DNA from: Leucaena leucocephala
Lineage: Eukaryota > Streptophyta > Magnoliopsida > Fabales > Fabaceae
Assembly: GCA_037074615.1 (NCBI GenBank)
Contig: CM073545.1
Coordinates: 18,556,001 to 18,620,000, forward strand
Direction of reading: 5' to 3'
DNA: 64,000 bases
Below the pieces are notes generated by a model. It was not told where the DNA came from. It worked only from the letters and a program-made list of their open reading frames with translations, and did not search any database. Of the stretch, positions 1 through 12,142 are shown piece after piece. The translations under genes and the position numbers were made by a program. Within the stretch, counting starts at the first letter, position 1, and each line of letters begins with the position of its first letter.

Positions 1-149
1 TAATTAAATACGTGGAGAGATCAAGTTTTTTTTTTTTGGAATCAAATGGCACGAGAAAGAGAGAAAAAGGAAAAAATCCAAAACAACGTAAAGGAGAATG
101 GCATTTGCTTTTTTTAAACTACAACGGTGCCTCCGTTACAAAGCCCATT
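1..149. other. A/T-rich edge before the duplicated block
   Basis: No gene is recognised here. Homology with the second duplication unit is not visible until about position 150. A short open frame beginning near 98 runs through low-complexity DNA and resembles no family I know. Confidence 0.4.
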
Positions 150-689
150 GCTTTCAAATAAATACAGAGTGTGAGAGACTTTGGCAATTCTATACATTTC
201 CCATCCCTCCAAATTCTCCACTTGCGCCATGCGGCTCTTCAAACTATATGTTATCTTCATATTTTATAACTTATTTGAGTTTTAAAATATGCATTATTGC
301 ATTTTTAAAAAAAAAAATGAGAAATGGAACTTTATATATCTTTGCCTTTATTAATGTCCCTTCGCCAATAATTGACGCAATCATGTCAGACGTTTCGTTA
401 GTTTGTCTTGTGCATACACTGGTATCTGCCACTCCCTCTGTTTTCCCCTACATAAGTACATAAATATACGATTTTTTCCCTTTTTTTTTTTAAAAAAAAA
501 GAGAATAAAAAAAAAGAGAATTAGATTATTGGGCCCGTGAATTGCTAAAAAGGGTCTCTTTTATTACCCGTCATTTCAACTGATTCTTGTTAGTGGCTGC
601 TACTACCAATTCAATTCTTTTTTTGCTGTTGGACTTTTGTTCTTTTTAACCTATTCAATAATAATAAAACTTAATATAAATAATAAAAA

Positions 690-1130
690 ATAAATTCATA
701 TCCTTTAAAAATATAAATTTAATTTTTATTATTATTATAAAATATTTTATAGTAAACGATATCCTAAATTTTTTTAAATATTTTTTAAATTTTAAAATTA
801 TACTTTAACTTTTATAGAGAATCGATGACGAACTCATCGAAATTTTTTTTGTTCAAACAAAAAACTATAGACTATTGACCGTTTATGTCTAGGATAATTA
901 AACTACTTAATATTAGTATTATCTTAGAGAAAATGAGATTTCGTCCTACTATTAAATCGTGAGTAAACCTAACTACCTTCTGAAAAAATTATGTATAAAA
1001 AAATATTAGGGACTATTGATTTATTTATTTTTTTGTTATACAAATTTAAAAAAAAAATAGCCTCGCTTACGATTTAAAAATAGGACGAAATCTTCCTCTT
1101 CCAAGACGATGCTAATATTAGAGATGCTAA
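690..1130. repeat. Degenerate SINE-like fragments upstream of transporter copy 1
   Basis: The stretch contains decayed pieces of the tRNA-derived SINE family seen at 3050-3440 and 12143-12411. The clearest is a T-run followed by GTTATA at about 1030-1130, which matches the 3' end of the 12143-12411 element read on the minus strand. The counterpart in unit 2 lies at about 10225-10660, so these insertions predate the segmental duplication. Confidence 0.45.
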
Positions 1131-1139
1131 CATATACTA

Positions 1140-2400
1140 TATATTTGGAAAAGAAGAAAATAGATAATAGAGAATATAAAAAAAAGAAAACTCTTAAAAA
1201 TAATAATTTATTATTATTTTAAAAATCTTATTTTTTTTAGTGTTCTCTCTACTCTATTTTCTGTTAATTTTTCCCTCCTTGAAAATTATAAGGTTAGTAT
1301 CTTACAATGCTCTTGATAAAAAGGATATATATAACTATATATCAAAATCTTTGAATTAATGTTTTGTTCTTTTTTTATTTTCTCATATACTAAATGGTTT
1401 TCCATGTGTCCTCGTCTCCTTATTAGTGATGCAATCGAGGTTTTCTTTTTCACATATTGCGATTATCTATGTATTTCTTTAAGAAAAGGATAAGCCAAAA
1501 TCCCATGACTGGGTACCCCTCTCCAAAGAAGAAATCCTATGTATATAACAGTATTCTCATTGAGCCCTATCTTCATTCATTAATAAGAAAACCTTAACAG
1601 CGGTATTGAGAGACGACGTTAATGAATCAACTGCCGCCGAGGACTTGGATAGTAATTGTCATGGAGGCAGTTGCAAATTAATATTTGGCGATTACTTACA
1701 TTAATCTTCCATTAATTCGTTCCTCTTCTATTTTTTGTCCTCCTCTTCAAAATGAATGATACCTGTTCCTTTAAAGAAGTGGTCGGTGATATTTAGAAAT
1801 GTCACGTATATAAATAATATACATGAATGCATACAAAGAAGGACGTATATTAAGGAGAGTTGAATTGGAGAGAGGCATCGACGAGGCACTCAAGCTTCGT
1901 TCATATTCATTAAATTAAGGTAACCAAATATACATGAAATATCCCACTCTGTCAATTCATGTGGACATTTGAAGCTGTCTGCCTTACACGTCCATTTCTT
2001 CTTTTGAATAATACGTCAATTAAAAACTCAAATGACTATTTATTAAACCATGTTTTGTCTCAAGAATTGCTCATCGTGGAGAACCCACCACTTGGCCACA
2101 ATCCTCTTATGAAATTCTTATTTAGTAAAACTATTTTCAGTTTGGCACTCCTATTTCCTTGATTTAAAAAAAAAGCTAGTAAAAAGTTACATTTAAAAAT
2201 TTTATTAGTTAAGACGATTTAAATTTAAATGCTTATTCTTTTTCTATACAAAATTTTTTAGAGTAATGATATTTTTTATATATGAAAATATATCAAATTC
2301 TGCTGGCTAATAAAAAATCCAAATAAGAAATTTTCACTTGGTTCTCCCCTTTTTAATTATTCCAATTAAATCTAATCCTTTTTAATTTGATTTTTTTAAA
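1140..2400. other. Duplicated upstream DNA without a recognised gene
   Basis: The region is nearly identical to 10670-12000. Open frames at 1959-2162 and 11565-11768 are conserved between the units only because the DNA is duplicated. I see no domain, and codon use is not convincing. It may hold distal promoter sequence of the transporter. Confidence 0.4.
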
Positions 2401-3049
2401 GTCTGAATGCTGAAAGATTGTTTTATCCTTTTTATCTTATTCAAAATAAAAAAATTATATTAAATACAAAAATAATATGCATAAAATTCAAGTAAAGATA
2501 GAGAGATGATAATAATTGTTGAGATAAGATGAGAGAGTTCATTTTTGTGATTTTGTAATCGTAAACAATTAAGACACCTACATTCGTGATATTCTCATTG
2601 CTAGTCGTATTAGGCATGTACGAATTTGTGGAATATAACCACAAATTGGTTTTTCCTTTGCGTGATGAACTTCGATGGCATATGCAAACAAAACAGGTTA
2701 ACAATGAACAACTTCCCCCGTGACATGGACGGATTTGTTGTCATATAGATATTTTTATGCAAAACATGACTGAACAAACAAATCTTACTTACAGAAAATG
2801 ACAAAAATTAATGTTGGAATGAACTTCTAAACTCTCAGGTGTCACCAATTATCTTATAATTCAGACCTCGGCCATTAATCGGCCTGATATTAAATTCTAT
2901 GCTAAGGAAAGCGGATTCCCTGGAACTTTCTTGGTGGAACTGGAGATGCTTCCACGTGGAGACGCTTTTTGTGTGTGTGTGTGTGTGTGTTTTTTGGGGG
3001 GGGGGGGTGTTGGTGTTTTAAGATAAATATAACTTGTTACTGTTATAAA
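2400..3049. other. Unit-1-specific stretch with GT tract and G-run
   Basis: This DNA has no counterpart in unit 2. It includes a (GT)n microsatellite followed by T6 and a run of about 13 G at about 2970-3008. I see no gene. Either unit 1 gained this segment or unit 2 lost it. Confidence 0.5.
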
Positions 3050-3236
3050 AAAGTTTAGATGGATTTGACACCGGTCTTTCACCAAAGCTAAAGTGCAGTC
3101 CCAAAGCTCATAGAGCGTTTATAAGGGACTTACGAGATCGCCTACTAAATAAGCTCTTACAACAGCAGCGGGAATCAAACTCGTATCCTTGTGGGATATG
3201 AGTCCGTTCTTTACCATATGTGTCAACTCTCATTAA
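3050..3236 (-). mobile_element. tRNA-derived SINE, copy 1 of two in a row
   Basis: Read on the minus strand, an A-box-like TGGTAAAGAACGG (3204-3216) is followed by a B-box-like GAGTTTGATTCC (3171-3182). These are the internal pol III promoter elements of a tRNA-derived SINE. The body continues through a GACCGGTG motif to a 3' end of CTAAACTTTTTTATAAC. The adjoining element at 3244-3440 has the same plan. I do not recognise a named family. Confidence 0.65.
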
Positions 3237-3243
3237 CCAATGA

Positions 3244-3440
3244 GTTTTTTTTGTTACATAAAAGTTTAGGTGAGTTTGGCACCGGTTCCCAACTAAGGTC
3301 AGGGCACAGCCCTAGGACTTAGAGAGCGTTTATAGGAGACTTATGAGATCATCCACTAAAGAAGCCCTCACAATGATAACGAGAATTAAATTCACATTCT
3401 TGTGAGATATAAATTCGTTCTTTATCATCTGTATCAATTT
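3244..3440 (-). mobile_element. tRNA-derived SINE, copy 2, ending in TTATGTAAC plus A-run
   Basis: This has the same layout as the neighbour at 3050-3236. Its 3' end on the minus strand reads CTAAACTTTTATGTAAC followed by A8 at the 3246 end. That terminal sequence matches the tiny insertions found at 14601, 18354, 20767 and 23176, making this family their likely parent. A more decayed version lies in unit 2 at about 12003-12130. Confidence 0.65.
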
Positions 3441-3689
3441 TTATTAGTGAGTTATTTTTTAAAGATACAACGAAAATAAAAAAGAAGTGGACGAAAGTAA
3501 GAAACAAGTGGGCCTTGATAAATTTTTCATGGAATCAATATTGGAGCAGAGGAAGGATACTCATAGCTAGGCCCATCTTACAAACTAATCCAAAGCCAAC
3601 TTTTAGGTCATGCCTCATAGGACCCCTCCAATTCAGTTATATTGTTGGATGGTTTATAATTATCCTTACCCCATATTTAATTTTGCACT

Positions 3690-4400
3690 TCTTTAAATAT
3701 AATTTGGAGTTTATGAAAGTAGAGGGATAAAGTTATATTTGAGGATAATTTTTTGAAACCACTAGATCCCTACTTGGTCATTATGTAAATACGAACAAGT
3801 TTTGTATAGGTTCATGATGAATATGTGCCTATTAACTTGGGCTCATCAATTTTATCTATTTGGCAACCTCCACCATCAGATTGTGTAAAATTAAATATTG
3901 ATGGAGCACTTGCGACAGCCTACAAGAGGATGGATTGTGGTGGAGTTATTAGAAATTATTCTAGAAGTTGGGTTGCAGGATTTACGACTGTTATCGGTTC
4001 AGGTAGCATGATTGAAGCTGAACAATGGACGATCCTCAAAGGTCTATAACTTGCTTGAAAATTAGGATTTAAGAATATTATACTTGAATCGGATGCTAAG
4101 AATATTGTTGATATGTTAATGAATTTGACAATCCATAGATGCAGCCTTTTAGTTATACAAATACAGAAGATAATGAGTTTATCTTGAGAACTGAAAATAC
4201 AACATATTTTGAGAAATCAAAATTAATTGGTAGATATTTTGATAAAAGAGGGTTTAATAGTTACACAGGTATTATATTTATGCCTTACTCATTTAAAGAT
4301 TATTGTGGTCAATGAGTGTTTAAAATTTAATCTCTTTATAGATTAAGTTCTTTCAATTTAGGACTTGTTAGCCCGTTTTGTACTAAAAACAAAAGAGTCA
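3690..4400 (+). pseudogene. LINE-derived RNase H domain fragment, degenerate
   Basis: The open frame at 3825-4049 encodes WQPPPSDCVKLNIDGALA and then GGVIRN, typical of the RNase H-like domain at the C-terminus of plant L1-type LINEs. The same frame continues past 4049 with in-frame TAA and TGA codons before IILESD, so it is dead. Unit 2 lacks the segment: it joins DNA equal to about 3690 directly to DNA equal to about 4400 near 12712. It is therefore either an insertion in unit 1 or a deletion from unit 2. Confidence 0.75.
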
Positions 4401-5332
4401 ATAAAAGCTGCCGGATGAACTTAAAAATATGTCGTCCATAAATAGGAAAAGAAATAGACTATACCTTTTATATATAGATATTTCAATATCCAAATATTGA
4501 TTTTAAATTAAAAAAAAATACCCGATCCTTGGGTGCATACTATGAAACAGACTTGTAATAATTTTATGCAATCTCAAAGCCATTAAATAGACAATGATGT
4601 TTGGGTGTTGATCATCAATGTGGAAAATGCTTGGCAGGGCTACTATCATAACTCCTCCAATACTTTTGACGTGAGACAACTAGGAAGTCGAACTAGTCGG
4701 CTTTGTGATTTTGTGAGACAGGTGCTAATTAACAAGAAATGCGCCGAAATATAACATTAATCTTATTAATCATCGTCGCTTGTCTACTTTGAATAATTAA
4801 AATCAAAACCTCCTTTACGCATGCAGTACTTCTTCGTCCCGTCCACGTTGCTTCTCCCATCTTTCCCAATCCTTCCCCTCTGAGATGGATAGAGACCTTG
4901 TGAGAAATTAATGCCTGAGCTTCTCATCGGAGTTTGACAGAGACAAACAACGTGTTACATAAAGGCCTCTCTTATGATTACTAACTAATGGAGCTGCAAA
5001 CTATATCTTCATTCCATGTGTCAAGTTTTGATTGGAGCTGGGATGCAGAGGACATTAAAGATAGAAGGTTACGTATAAACGTTTTTTTCTGTTCTTCCCC
5101 TGCACATTAACCTTAATTTTGGTTGGAGGGGTTAGGGAGAATCTGTATGAACATTGATTACTCCTTATCACATAATTAACTAGTTTAGTAAAATTAAGAG
5201 TTAAATAAATTATTTAATTATAATAACTATGACACAATCTCTCTAAAATATTTATTATAATATTAGATTATATATCATATTATATGTTATAAATTAATTT
5301 AAAAAAATATTAAATATTAAAAATAAAATATA
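4401..5332. other. Transporter copy 1 upstream region
   Basis: This is non-coding DNA. Most of it is shared with 12725-13380, except for about 4532-4820, which unit 2 lacks. No gene is recognised. It probably contains distal regulatory sequence of the transporter gene. Confidence 0.4.
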
Positions 5333-5452
5333 ATTAAAATTTTATATTTAGTACTAAATTTAACTATCTATGATTAAAATTTTATATTTAGTATTAAATT
5401 TAACTATCTATAATTAAGATTTTATATTTAATACTAAATTTAACCATGTAAT
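5333..5452. repeat. Three tandem 40-bp units in the copy 1 upstream region
   Basis: Three adjacent units of about 40 bp, starting near 5333, 5373 and 5413, share the core ATTTTATATTTAGTA followed by TAAATTTAACTATCTA. Unit 2 has a single equivalent near 13410-13445. The array lies about 450 bp upstream of the copy 1 start codon. Confidence 0.8.
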
Positions 5453-5907
5453 TTACTATTATATCAAATTGCGTGGAGCATTAATGGATGGTTTAATCAT
5501 AATCATGTGTTATGTGATGACATCCCCAACACATACACATCATCTTTCCACAATTACTGCCAACTCCACTAGTCTTCTCCCGGCTTTCACATCACCTTTC
5601 AATTTTCAACTCGTCTCCCTCTCCCTCTCCCCCCCTTCTCTGCTCGTCTTTATTGGCGTCGTCCACTTCATCATATATCATCATCTACAAGTTGGCTTTA
5701 TATATGTATTAGATTAGACGAGGCGGCCAAAAAATTGACTGGTTGGAATATCAATTTATTAATGTCGAATGGATTGATTCATTATAATAATAAAACCAGT
5801 TGACTCTATTCTATGTATAGTAGTAATTTTATGTATGGGTAGGGGGTTGTCCTGTTGTAAGTAGGACTTGTAGTTGGAACAGAGAAAGAGAGAAGAAGAA
5901 GAAGAAG
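5453..5907 (+). promoter_or_regulatory. Proximal promoter and 5' leader of transporter copy 1
   Basis: The region is conserved with 13480-13885 in unit 2. It carries TATATA-type sequences around 5698-5706 and a purine-rich (GAA)n leader ending directly at the ATG at 5908. The transcription start cannot be fixed from sequence alone. Confidence 0.4.
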
Positions 5908-8594
5908 ATGAGCTCTCTGCTTCCGACATCTAACACAGTCGGTGACGGAGCAGAGAATCCTCCAACAAGTGATCTACGTCTCGATCTTCCCGAGAAGCAT
6001 GATGCCGACGCCGGAGCCCTCTTTGTTCTTAAATCTAAAGGTATCATTATTGTCCTCTTGTTTCTCACAAGCTATATATCTGATCTCTGCCCTGTCTCTT
6101 GCAAACGTTTTCTTATGAAAGAACAAGAGACACTGTGTTTGCTCGATTTCTCCTAGAATCATTTCTCCAACTCCTTGTTCTTAGGGACGAGGCACGAGGC
6201 ACAGGGTGGATGATTTTATTATTATTGTTGTTGTTGTTGTTATTATCGTTATTGACTTGATATTATCATCAATCATTATAATTTCTTTATTATTATAATT
6301 GAAGGATCGTGGGTGCACTGTGGTTACCACCTCACGACGTCGATAGTAGCTCCATCATTGCTGAGTATTCCATACGCCTTCACGTTCCTGGGTTGGACAG
6401 GTGGCATCATCTGCTTGGTTGTTGCTGCCATCGTCACCTTCTATAACTACAATTTATTGTCTCTGGTTCTTGAACATCATGCTCAACACGGCCCCCGCCT
6501 GCTCCGATTCCGAGACTTGGCTCACCACATTCTAGGTTTTCTTATTTTCTTCTTCCTCTATTTATTATTCTATACTTACAAATACGGCAATCATCTTCCC
6601 TACTGGCTACTGCTTCCTCCAACACATTTATCTCCTTTCCATCACGTTTTCGCTCACCGGGCTTTTTAATTGGGTTCAGGAAGTTATAAGCCCAATTTAA
6701 ATGGGCCAATCAAGTGTCCCAAGTAAGCCCTATTCTGAGTTGTCCCTGTATGTTTGATGAGTGGCAGGGCGGGGATGGGGTCGGTATTTTATGGGGCCCA
6801 TTCAATTCGCTGTCTGCTACGGAACTGTTGTGGCTTTCACTCTTCTGGGAGGACAATGCATGAAGGTAATCCTTGAACATTCTGGTCCCCTTACAGGCCT
6901 AAACAATGAAATGAAATCCACCTGAGAATGCATATATATCTATTCTTGAAGGCAATATACTTGGTGGCAAACCCAAATGGGAATATGAAGCTATACGAGT
7001 TCGTGTTAATATTCGGATGCTTGATGCTCATATTAGCTCAGATACCATCGTTTCACTCGCTAAGGCACATCAATTTGGTGTCTTTGGTTCTGTGCCTCGC
7101 TTATAGTGCTTGTGCTACTGGCGCTTCCATTTATATTGGTATTCCCATTTCATTCCTTCTCAGTTCTCAAGTTTCCACATGAATTGCATTTAGTTACGTC
7201 ACACAAATTCCGACAGGTGACTCCGCCAAAGGCCCTTCAAAAGATTATTCTCTGCAGGGCGATACAGTGGCTCGTCTTTTCGGATTCTTCAATGCCATCG
7301 CCATCATTGCCACCACCTACGGAAATGGAATCATTCCTGAAATTCAGGTTTGTCAAATTACTTCACACTTTCCCAATGATCGACCGCATCGAAATGTTGG
7401 TGTTTATATATGAATATGAACATGTTTTTCTTTCTTTTTTCTGGGTTACAGGCAACAATGGCACCCCCTGTAAAAGGGAAGATGTTCAAGGGATTGTGTG
7501 TTTGTTACTCGGTACTTATAGCGACATTCTTCAGCGTTGCAATCTCGGGTTACTGGGCATTTGGGAACCATTCTGCTGGCCTCATTTTAAACAACTTTGT
7601 TTACAATGGGACGCCTTTGGTGCCCAGGTGGTTCATTTACATGACTAACATTTTCACCATAGCTCAGCTTTCGGCTGTTGGGGTGGTACGTAGCCCTTAT
7701 CATCCATCTTCAATCTCCATCTTCTGCATCATCTACATCTATAGGGTTAAAATAGCCAGGCCGTGACTGACTTCAACCTTAACAAGTAAGCCTCAATTTA
7801 GCTTGTCCTAGATTTTTTTTCAGCCGTAAGCCTAACTTGTATAAAGATTTAGCCTGATCTAAAACTTGTTAAAAATGTATATATTTTTAAAAATTTTAAA
7901 AAAGTTAATAAGCCTACACATTTAAACAAACTGTTTTTAAACAAGTTAAAAATAGACTGAAAATATGTATTTTTTAAACAGGTCAATCTGATGAGTTGAA
8001 TTAGTCTCTCAGAGGCTTATAAAATAAACGTTCAAAATGGCTAGGGCTTGCTCTATGCTCAGGCCACAGATGGAGTGTTTCCTCCCGTACATATCTATAT
8101 TATATATTCAGTTATAACTCTCTTTTAGTGAACAAATCAAAACCACTTATTGTTAAATTACATAGTGCCTAAGAATGAAGAATCAAGTTTGAACATTATT
8201 GGGTGGTGTGCAGATTTACTTGCAGCCTACGAACGAAATGATGGAACGAGCATTTTCAGACCCCAAAAGCGCAGAATTTTCGATGCGGAATGTGATCCCC
8301 AGAGTGATTTCTCGGTCACTGAGCACTGCTGTGGCGATTCTTATAGCGGCGATGCTTCCATTTTTTGGGGACGTAAACGCACTCATTGGTGCTTTTGGTT
8401 TCACTCCACTTGACTTCATATTGCCTGCGGTTTTCTTCAACCTCACTTTTAAGCCATCAAAACGAAGCCCCATTTTCTGGTTGAACGTCATTATTGCTGT
8501 CACTTTCTCTGCTGTAGGAGCTATAGCCGCTATTGCTGCAGTCAGACAAATAGTCCTTGATGCCAAAAATTACAGATTGTTCGCTAATGCATAG
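5908..8594 (+). CDS. GAT1: GABA transporter 1-like amino-acid permease, copy 1
   Basis: Exons join without frame breaks at 5908-6040, 6305-6535, 6768-6865, 6952-7138, 7217-7347, 7452-7685 and 8214-8594, giving 464 residues with GT-AG introns. The product belongs to the amino acid/auxin permease (AAAP) family, closest by recall to Arabidopsis GAT1, a plasma-membrane proton-coupled GABA importer. Family signatures are GYHLTTSIVAPSLLSIPYAF, LEHHAQHG, LYEFVLIFGCLMLILAQIPS, ISGYWAFGN, YLQPTNEMME and FKPSKRSP. About 11 hydrophobic segments are expected. Some residues differ from copy 2 at positions that look conserved, such as DTVARLFGF (copy 2 DTETRLFGI) and YFMGP (copy 2 YFVGP), which may mean weaker constraint. 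The start follows a (GAA)n leader and aligns with copy 2. Substrate specificity is inferred from the family. Confidence 0.9.
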
Positions 8595-8753
8595 TCTATT
8601 AATCACCTTCGCTAGGGCCTTGAACTTGGTCAATTTATTATTTTATGTCAAATTTTCCTTTTTCTTCACTATTTTTCATCCGATGAGGTCGCCGACGATC
8701 TGTTACAGTCGAAGGAAATTGAACTCCTCCTCACACAGCTCGGTTTTGATTCC

Positions 8754-9589
8754 ATGTTATGAGTCCTAATAAAGTTTAAAAGTTCAAAAGATTCTCCCTA
8801 TTAATAGGCTAACTTTTTAAGAATGACTTTTCCTTTTAAGTTTATATTCATCTCATTGATAATCTTATTAAGAGTAAACTCATTAGAGAGGGTTACCTAA
8901 TAACATATTTTAGATGGGTTAAGTGAAACAATAAATGCTGATATATGTGCTCCTTTTTGTCTCACAATATGTTTGTGCTCATATTAAGTGGGGAGCGATT
9001 AGCGAGAGTTCAGGAGGATGCATGGCAGGTGAGAATAAAATCTGCGTTTATTGGACTGGTTAATTTTTTTTATACTCTCTAAAAATAAGTGTTGTATTAA
9101 AAAATTATTTTAATCTTAAATATAAGACCCTAATATATTTTATCTTTTAAAATTATAATTTTTTTCATAATATCCTTATATAATTATATATATTAAAAAA
9201 AATTCTATTATGGTAATTTAAATGTATATGATTAAAGGGATATTTTAAAAAAATTAATACACAATCATAATAAATAACTAATTTAACTAATTTTTTAATT
9301 TATTTAAATTAATTAAGTATATCTTATATTAAAAACTAAATATAATACTATTTATCAAATCCTATTATTAGATATCTAATTTTATAGTTCATAATTACCC
9401 TTTAAAATATAAGTATTTTTTTTATTAGTTGAACTCAAGACTTAAAAAATCTAACCTTAACCCAGCTAAATCCTTATATGTTAGTTATAAGATTAGTTGA
9501 ATTTGTTTTGTGAAAAATTGAAAAAATAAATAAATAAAGAGTTTTGAATAAATGGGATGGGTGAAGAGTTTTGAATTTGCTGTTTCAAA
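8754..9589. other. Spacer between duplication units with a dispersed AT-rich repeat
   Basis: No gene is seen. The part at about 9070-9400 resembles 49440-49690: both contain TTAAAATTATAATTTTTTTC, later TTTTAAAAAAATTAAT and TTTTTTAATTTATTTAAATTA. It is probably an old dispersed AT-rich transposon. I could not define its ends. Confidence 0.45.
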
Positions 9590-9780
9590 TGCTATACTTA
9601 AAAAAAGAGTTGAATTGAGAGACTTTCTCAATTCTATACATTTCCCATCCCTCCAACTTCTCCACTTGCGCCATGCGGCTCTTCAATCTATATATTATTT
9701 TCATACTTTATAACTTATTTGAGTTTTAAAATATGCATTATTGCATTTTTTTTTAAATTGAGAAATGGAACTTTATATAT

Positions 9781-9897
9781 CGGGAAAATTTTAAAAAATA
9801 CTTATTTAAATTTTAAAATTTTAAATTAAGACTTTTTATAAAAAAAATTATTTAAATAGAATTTTAAAATTTAAATAGGTGTTATTTAGATTTTTTT
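9781..9897. mobile_element. 117-bp MITE, 9-bp target duplication
   Basis: Near-perfect inverted arms (TATTTAAATTTTAAAATT read on both strands) form a hairpin-like element flanked by TTTATATAT at 9772-9780 and 9898-9906. Unit 1 retains the empty site at about 334-342 (ACTTTATATATCTTTGCC), so the element inserted after the segmental duplication. A 9-bp target duplication suits a Mutator-like MITE, but the class is uncertain. Confidence 0.75.
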
Positions 9898-10224
9898 TTT
9901 ATATATCTTTGCCTCTATTAATATCCTTTCACCAATAATTGACGCAATCATGTCAGACGTTTCGTTAGTTTGCCTTGTGCATACCCTGGCATCTGCCACT
10001 CCCTCTGTTTTCCCCTAGATTAGTACATAAATATACGATTTTTTCCATTTTTTTTTTAAAAACAAAGAGAATTAGATTATTGGGCCCGTGAATTGGTAAA
10101 AAGGGTCTCTTTTATTACCCGTCATTTCAACTGATTCTTGTGAGTGGTTGCTACTAGCAACTCAATACTTTTTAAGCTGTTGGACTTCTGTTCTTTTTAA
10201 CCTATTCAATTATAATGAAATTTT

Positions 10225-10660
10225 ATATACATAATAAAAAATAAATTTATATCTTATAAAGATATAAATTCGATCCTTATTATTATTATGAAGGTTCTTT
10301 TAATAAGTAATCTCATAAATCTCTTGTAAGCGTTCTCTGAATCCTGAGGTTATACCATAACTTTGATAGATGACCGGTGGCGAACCTACCTAAACTTTTT
10401 TTTATATAAAAAAAAAATTAGGGACTATTGACAGTTTATGCCTAGGATAATCAAACTGTCTAATATTAGTGTCGTCTTAGAGAAAATGAGATTTTATCTT
10501 ATCTTTAAATCGTGGGTGAGATTAACTACCTTCCAAAAAATTAGGGACTATTGATTTATTTATTTTTTTTGTTATAAAAATTTAAAAAAAAAAAGATTAG
10601 CCTCACCTATGATCTAGGACAAATTTTTTTCTTTCAAGACAATACTAATATTAGAGATGC
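10225..10660. repeat. SINE fragments in unit 2 upstream region
   Basis: The part at about 10255-10425 is a SINE of the 3050-3440 family in + orientation. It shares a GACCGGTGGCGAACCTACCT stretch and an A-rich end. The part at about 10565-10660 matches the 3' end of the 12143-12411 element on the minus strand. Both have counterparts in unit 1. Confidence 0.5.
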
Positions 10661-11386
10661 TAACATTTAATATATATTTGGAGAAGAAGAAAATAGATAA
10701 TAGAGTATAAAAAAAAACTCTTAAAAATAATAATTTTTTTATTATTTTAAAAATCTTTTTTTAGTATTCTCTCTACTCTATTTTCTTTTCATTTTTCCCT
10801 CCTTCAAAATTATAAGGTTAGTATCAGACAAGGCCCGTGATAAAAAGAATATATATATATATATATTATAACTATATATCAAAAGCTTTGAATTAATGTT
10901 TTGTTCTTTTTTTTTTTTCTCATATACTAAATCGTTTTCCATGTGTCCTCGTCTCATTATTAGTGATGCAATCGAGGTTTTCTTTTTCACAAATTGCGAT
11001 TATCTATGTATTTTTTTAAAAAAAAGGATAAGCCAAAATCCCATGACAGGGTACCCATGTCCAAAGAAGAAATCCTATGTATATAACAGTATTCTCATTG
11101 AGCCCTATCTTCATTCATTAATAAGAAAACCTTAACAGCGGTATTGAGAGACGACGTTAATGAATCAACTGCCGCCGAGGACTTGGATGGTAATTGTCAT
11201 GGAGGCAGTTGCAAATTAATATTTGGCGATTACTTACATTAATCTTCCATTAATTCGTTCCTCTTCTATTTTTTGTCCTCCTCTTCAAAATGAATGATAC
11301 CTGTTCCTTTAAAGAAGTGGTCGGTGATATTTAGAAATGTCACGTATATAAATAATATACATGAATGCATACAAAGAAGGACGTAT

Positions 11387-11522
11387 ATTAAGGAGAGTTG
11401 AATTGGAGAGAGGCATCGACGAGGCACTCAAGCTTCGTTCATATTCATTAAATTATTAAGGAGAGTTGAATTGGAGAGAGGCATCGACGAGGCACTCAAG
11501 CTTCGTTCATATTCATTAAATT
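11387..11522. repeat. 68-bp tandem duplication
   Basis: Two identical 68-bp units abut (11387-11454 and 11455-11522), each containing GGCATCGACGAGGCACTCAA. Unit 1 has one copy near 1847-1915, so this is a recent local duplication in unit 2. Confidence 0.92.
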
Positions 11523-12142
11523 AAGGTAACCAAATATACATGAAATATCCCACTCTGTCAATTCATGTGGACATTTGAAGCTGTCTGCCTTACACGACCA
11601 TTTCTTCTTTTGAATAATACGTCAATTAAAAACTCAAATGACTATTTGTTAAACCATGTTTTGTCTCAAGAATTGCTCATCGTGGAGACCCCACCACTTG
11701 GCCACAATCCTCTAATTAAATTCTTATTTAGTAAAATTATTTTCAGTTTGGCACTCCTATTTCCTTGATTTAAAAAAAAACTAATAAAAAGTTACATTTA
11801 ACAATTTTATTAGTTAGAAGGATTTAAATTTAAATGCGTATTCTTTTTCTATACAATTTTTTTTAGAGTATTAATATTTGTTATGTATGAAAATATATCA
11901 AATTCTGTTAACTAATAAAAATTTAAAATAAGAATTTTTCACCTGGTTCTCCCCTTTTTAATTATTCCAATTAAATCCAATACTTTTTAATTTTATTTTA
12001 ATAAGAGAGTGTTTACAAGGAATTTATGAGATCGTCTATTAAATGATCCCTTACAACAGCAGCATAAATTAAACTCACGTCCTTATAAGATACGAGTACG
12101 TTATTTATTATATGTGTCATTTCATTAATAGTAGAGGGAGTT

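Larger units (their letters stand above)
150..8753 (+). repeat. Segmental tandem duplication, unit 1
   Basis: This block is homologous to 9590-16752, from a shared CATTTCCCATCCCTCC region (about 195 and 9643) to a shared CAGCTCGGTTTTGATTCC at the 3' end (8735-8752 and 16735-16752). Promoter, exons and introns are all included, so the event was a DNA-level duplication and not retroposition. Unit 1 is about 1.4 kb longer, mainly from material near 2400-3050, 3690-4400 and 4530-4820 that is absent from unit 2. The exons differ by only a few percent, suggesting a fairly recent event. Confidence 0.9.

Noticed and set aside
98..463. 121-codon open frame at the window start
   Set aside because: It has low-complexity composition and no domain, and its counterpart in the second duplication unit (about 9600-10020) is interrupted by stops and by a MITE.
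985..1010. Possible further micro-insertion, ATGTATAAAAAAATATT in unit 1
   Set aside because: Flanking repeats are A/T-only and too short to tell from slippage.
1959..2162. 67-codon frame conserved at 11565-11768
   Set aside because: Conservation is explained by recent segmental duplication of the DNA. There is no homology or start context supporting a gene.
8216..8566. Antisense frame of 116 codons across transporter exon 7 (also at 16215-16565)
   Set aside because: It is a shadow of the real exon on the opposite strand.
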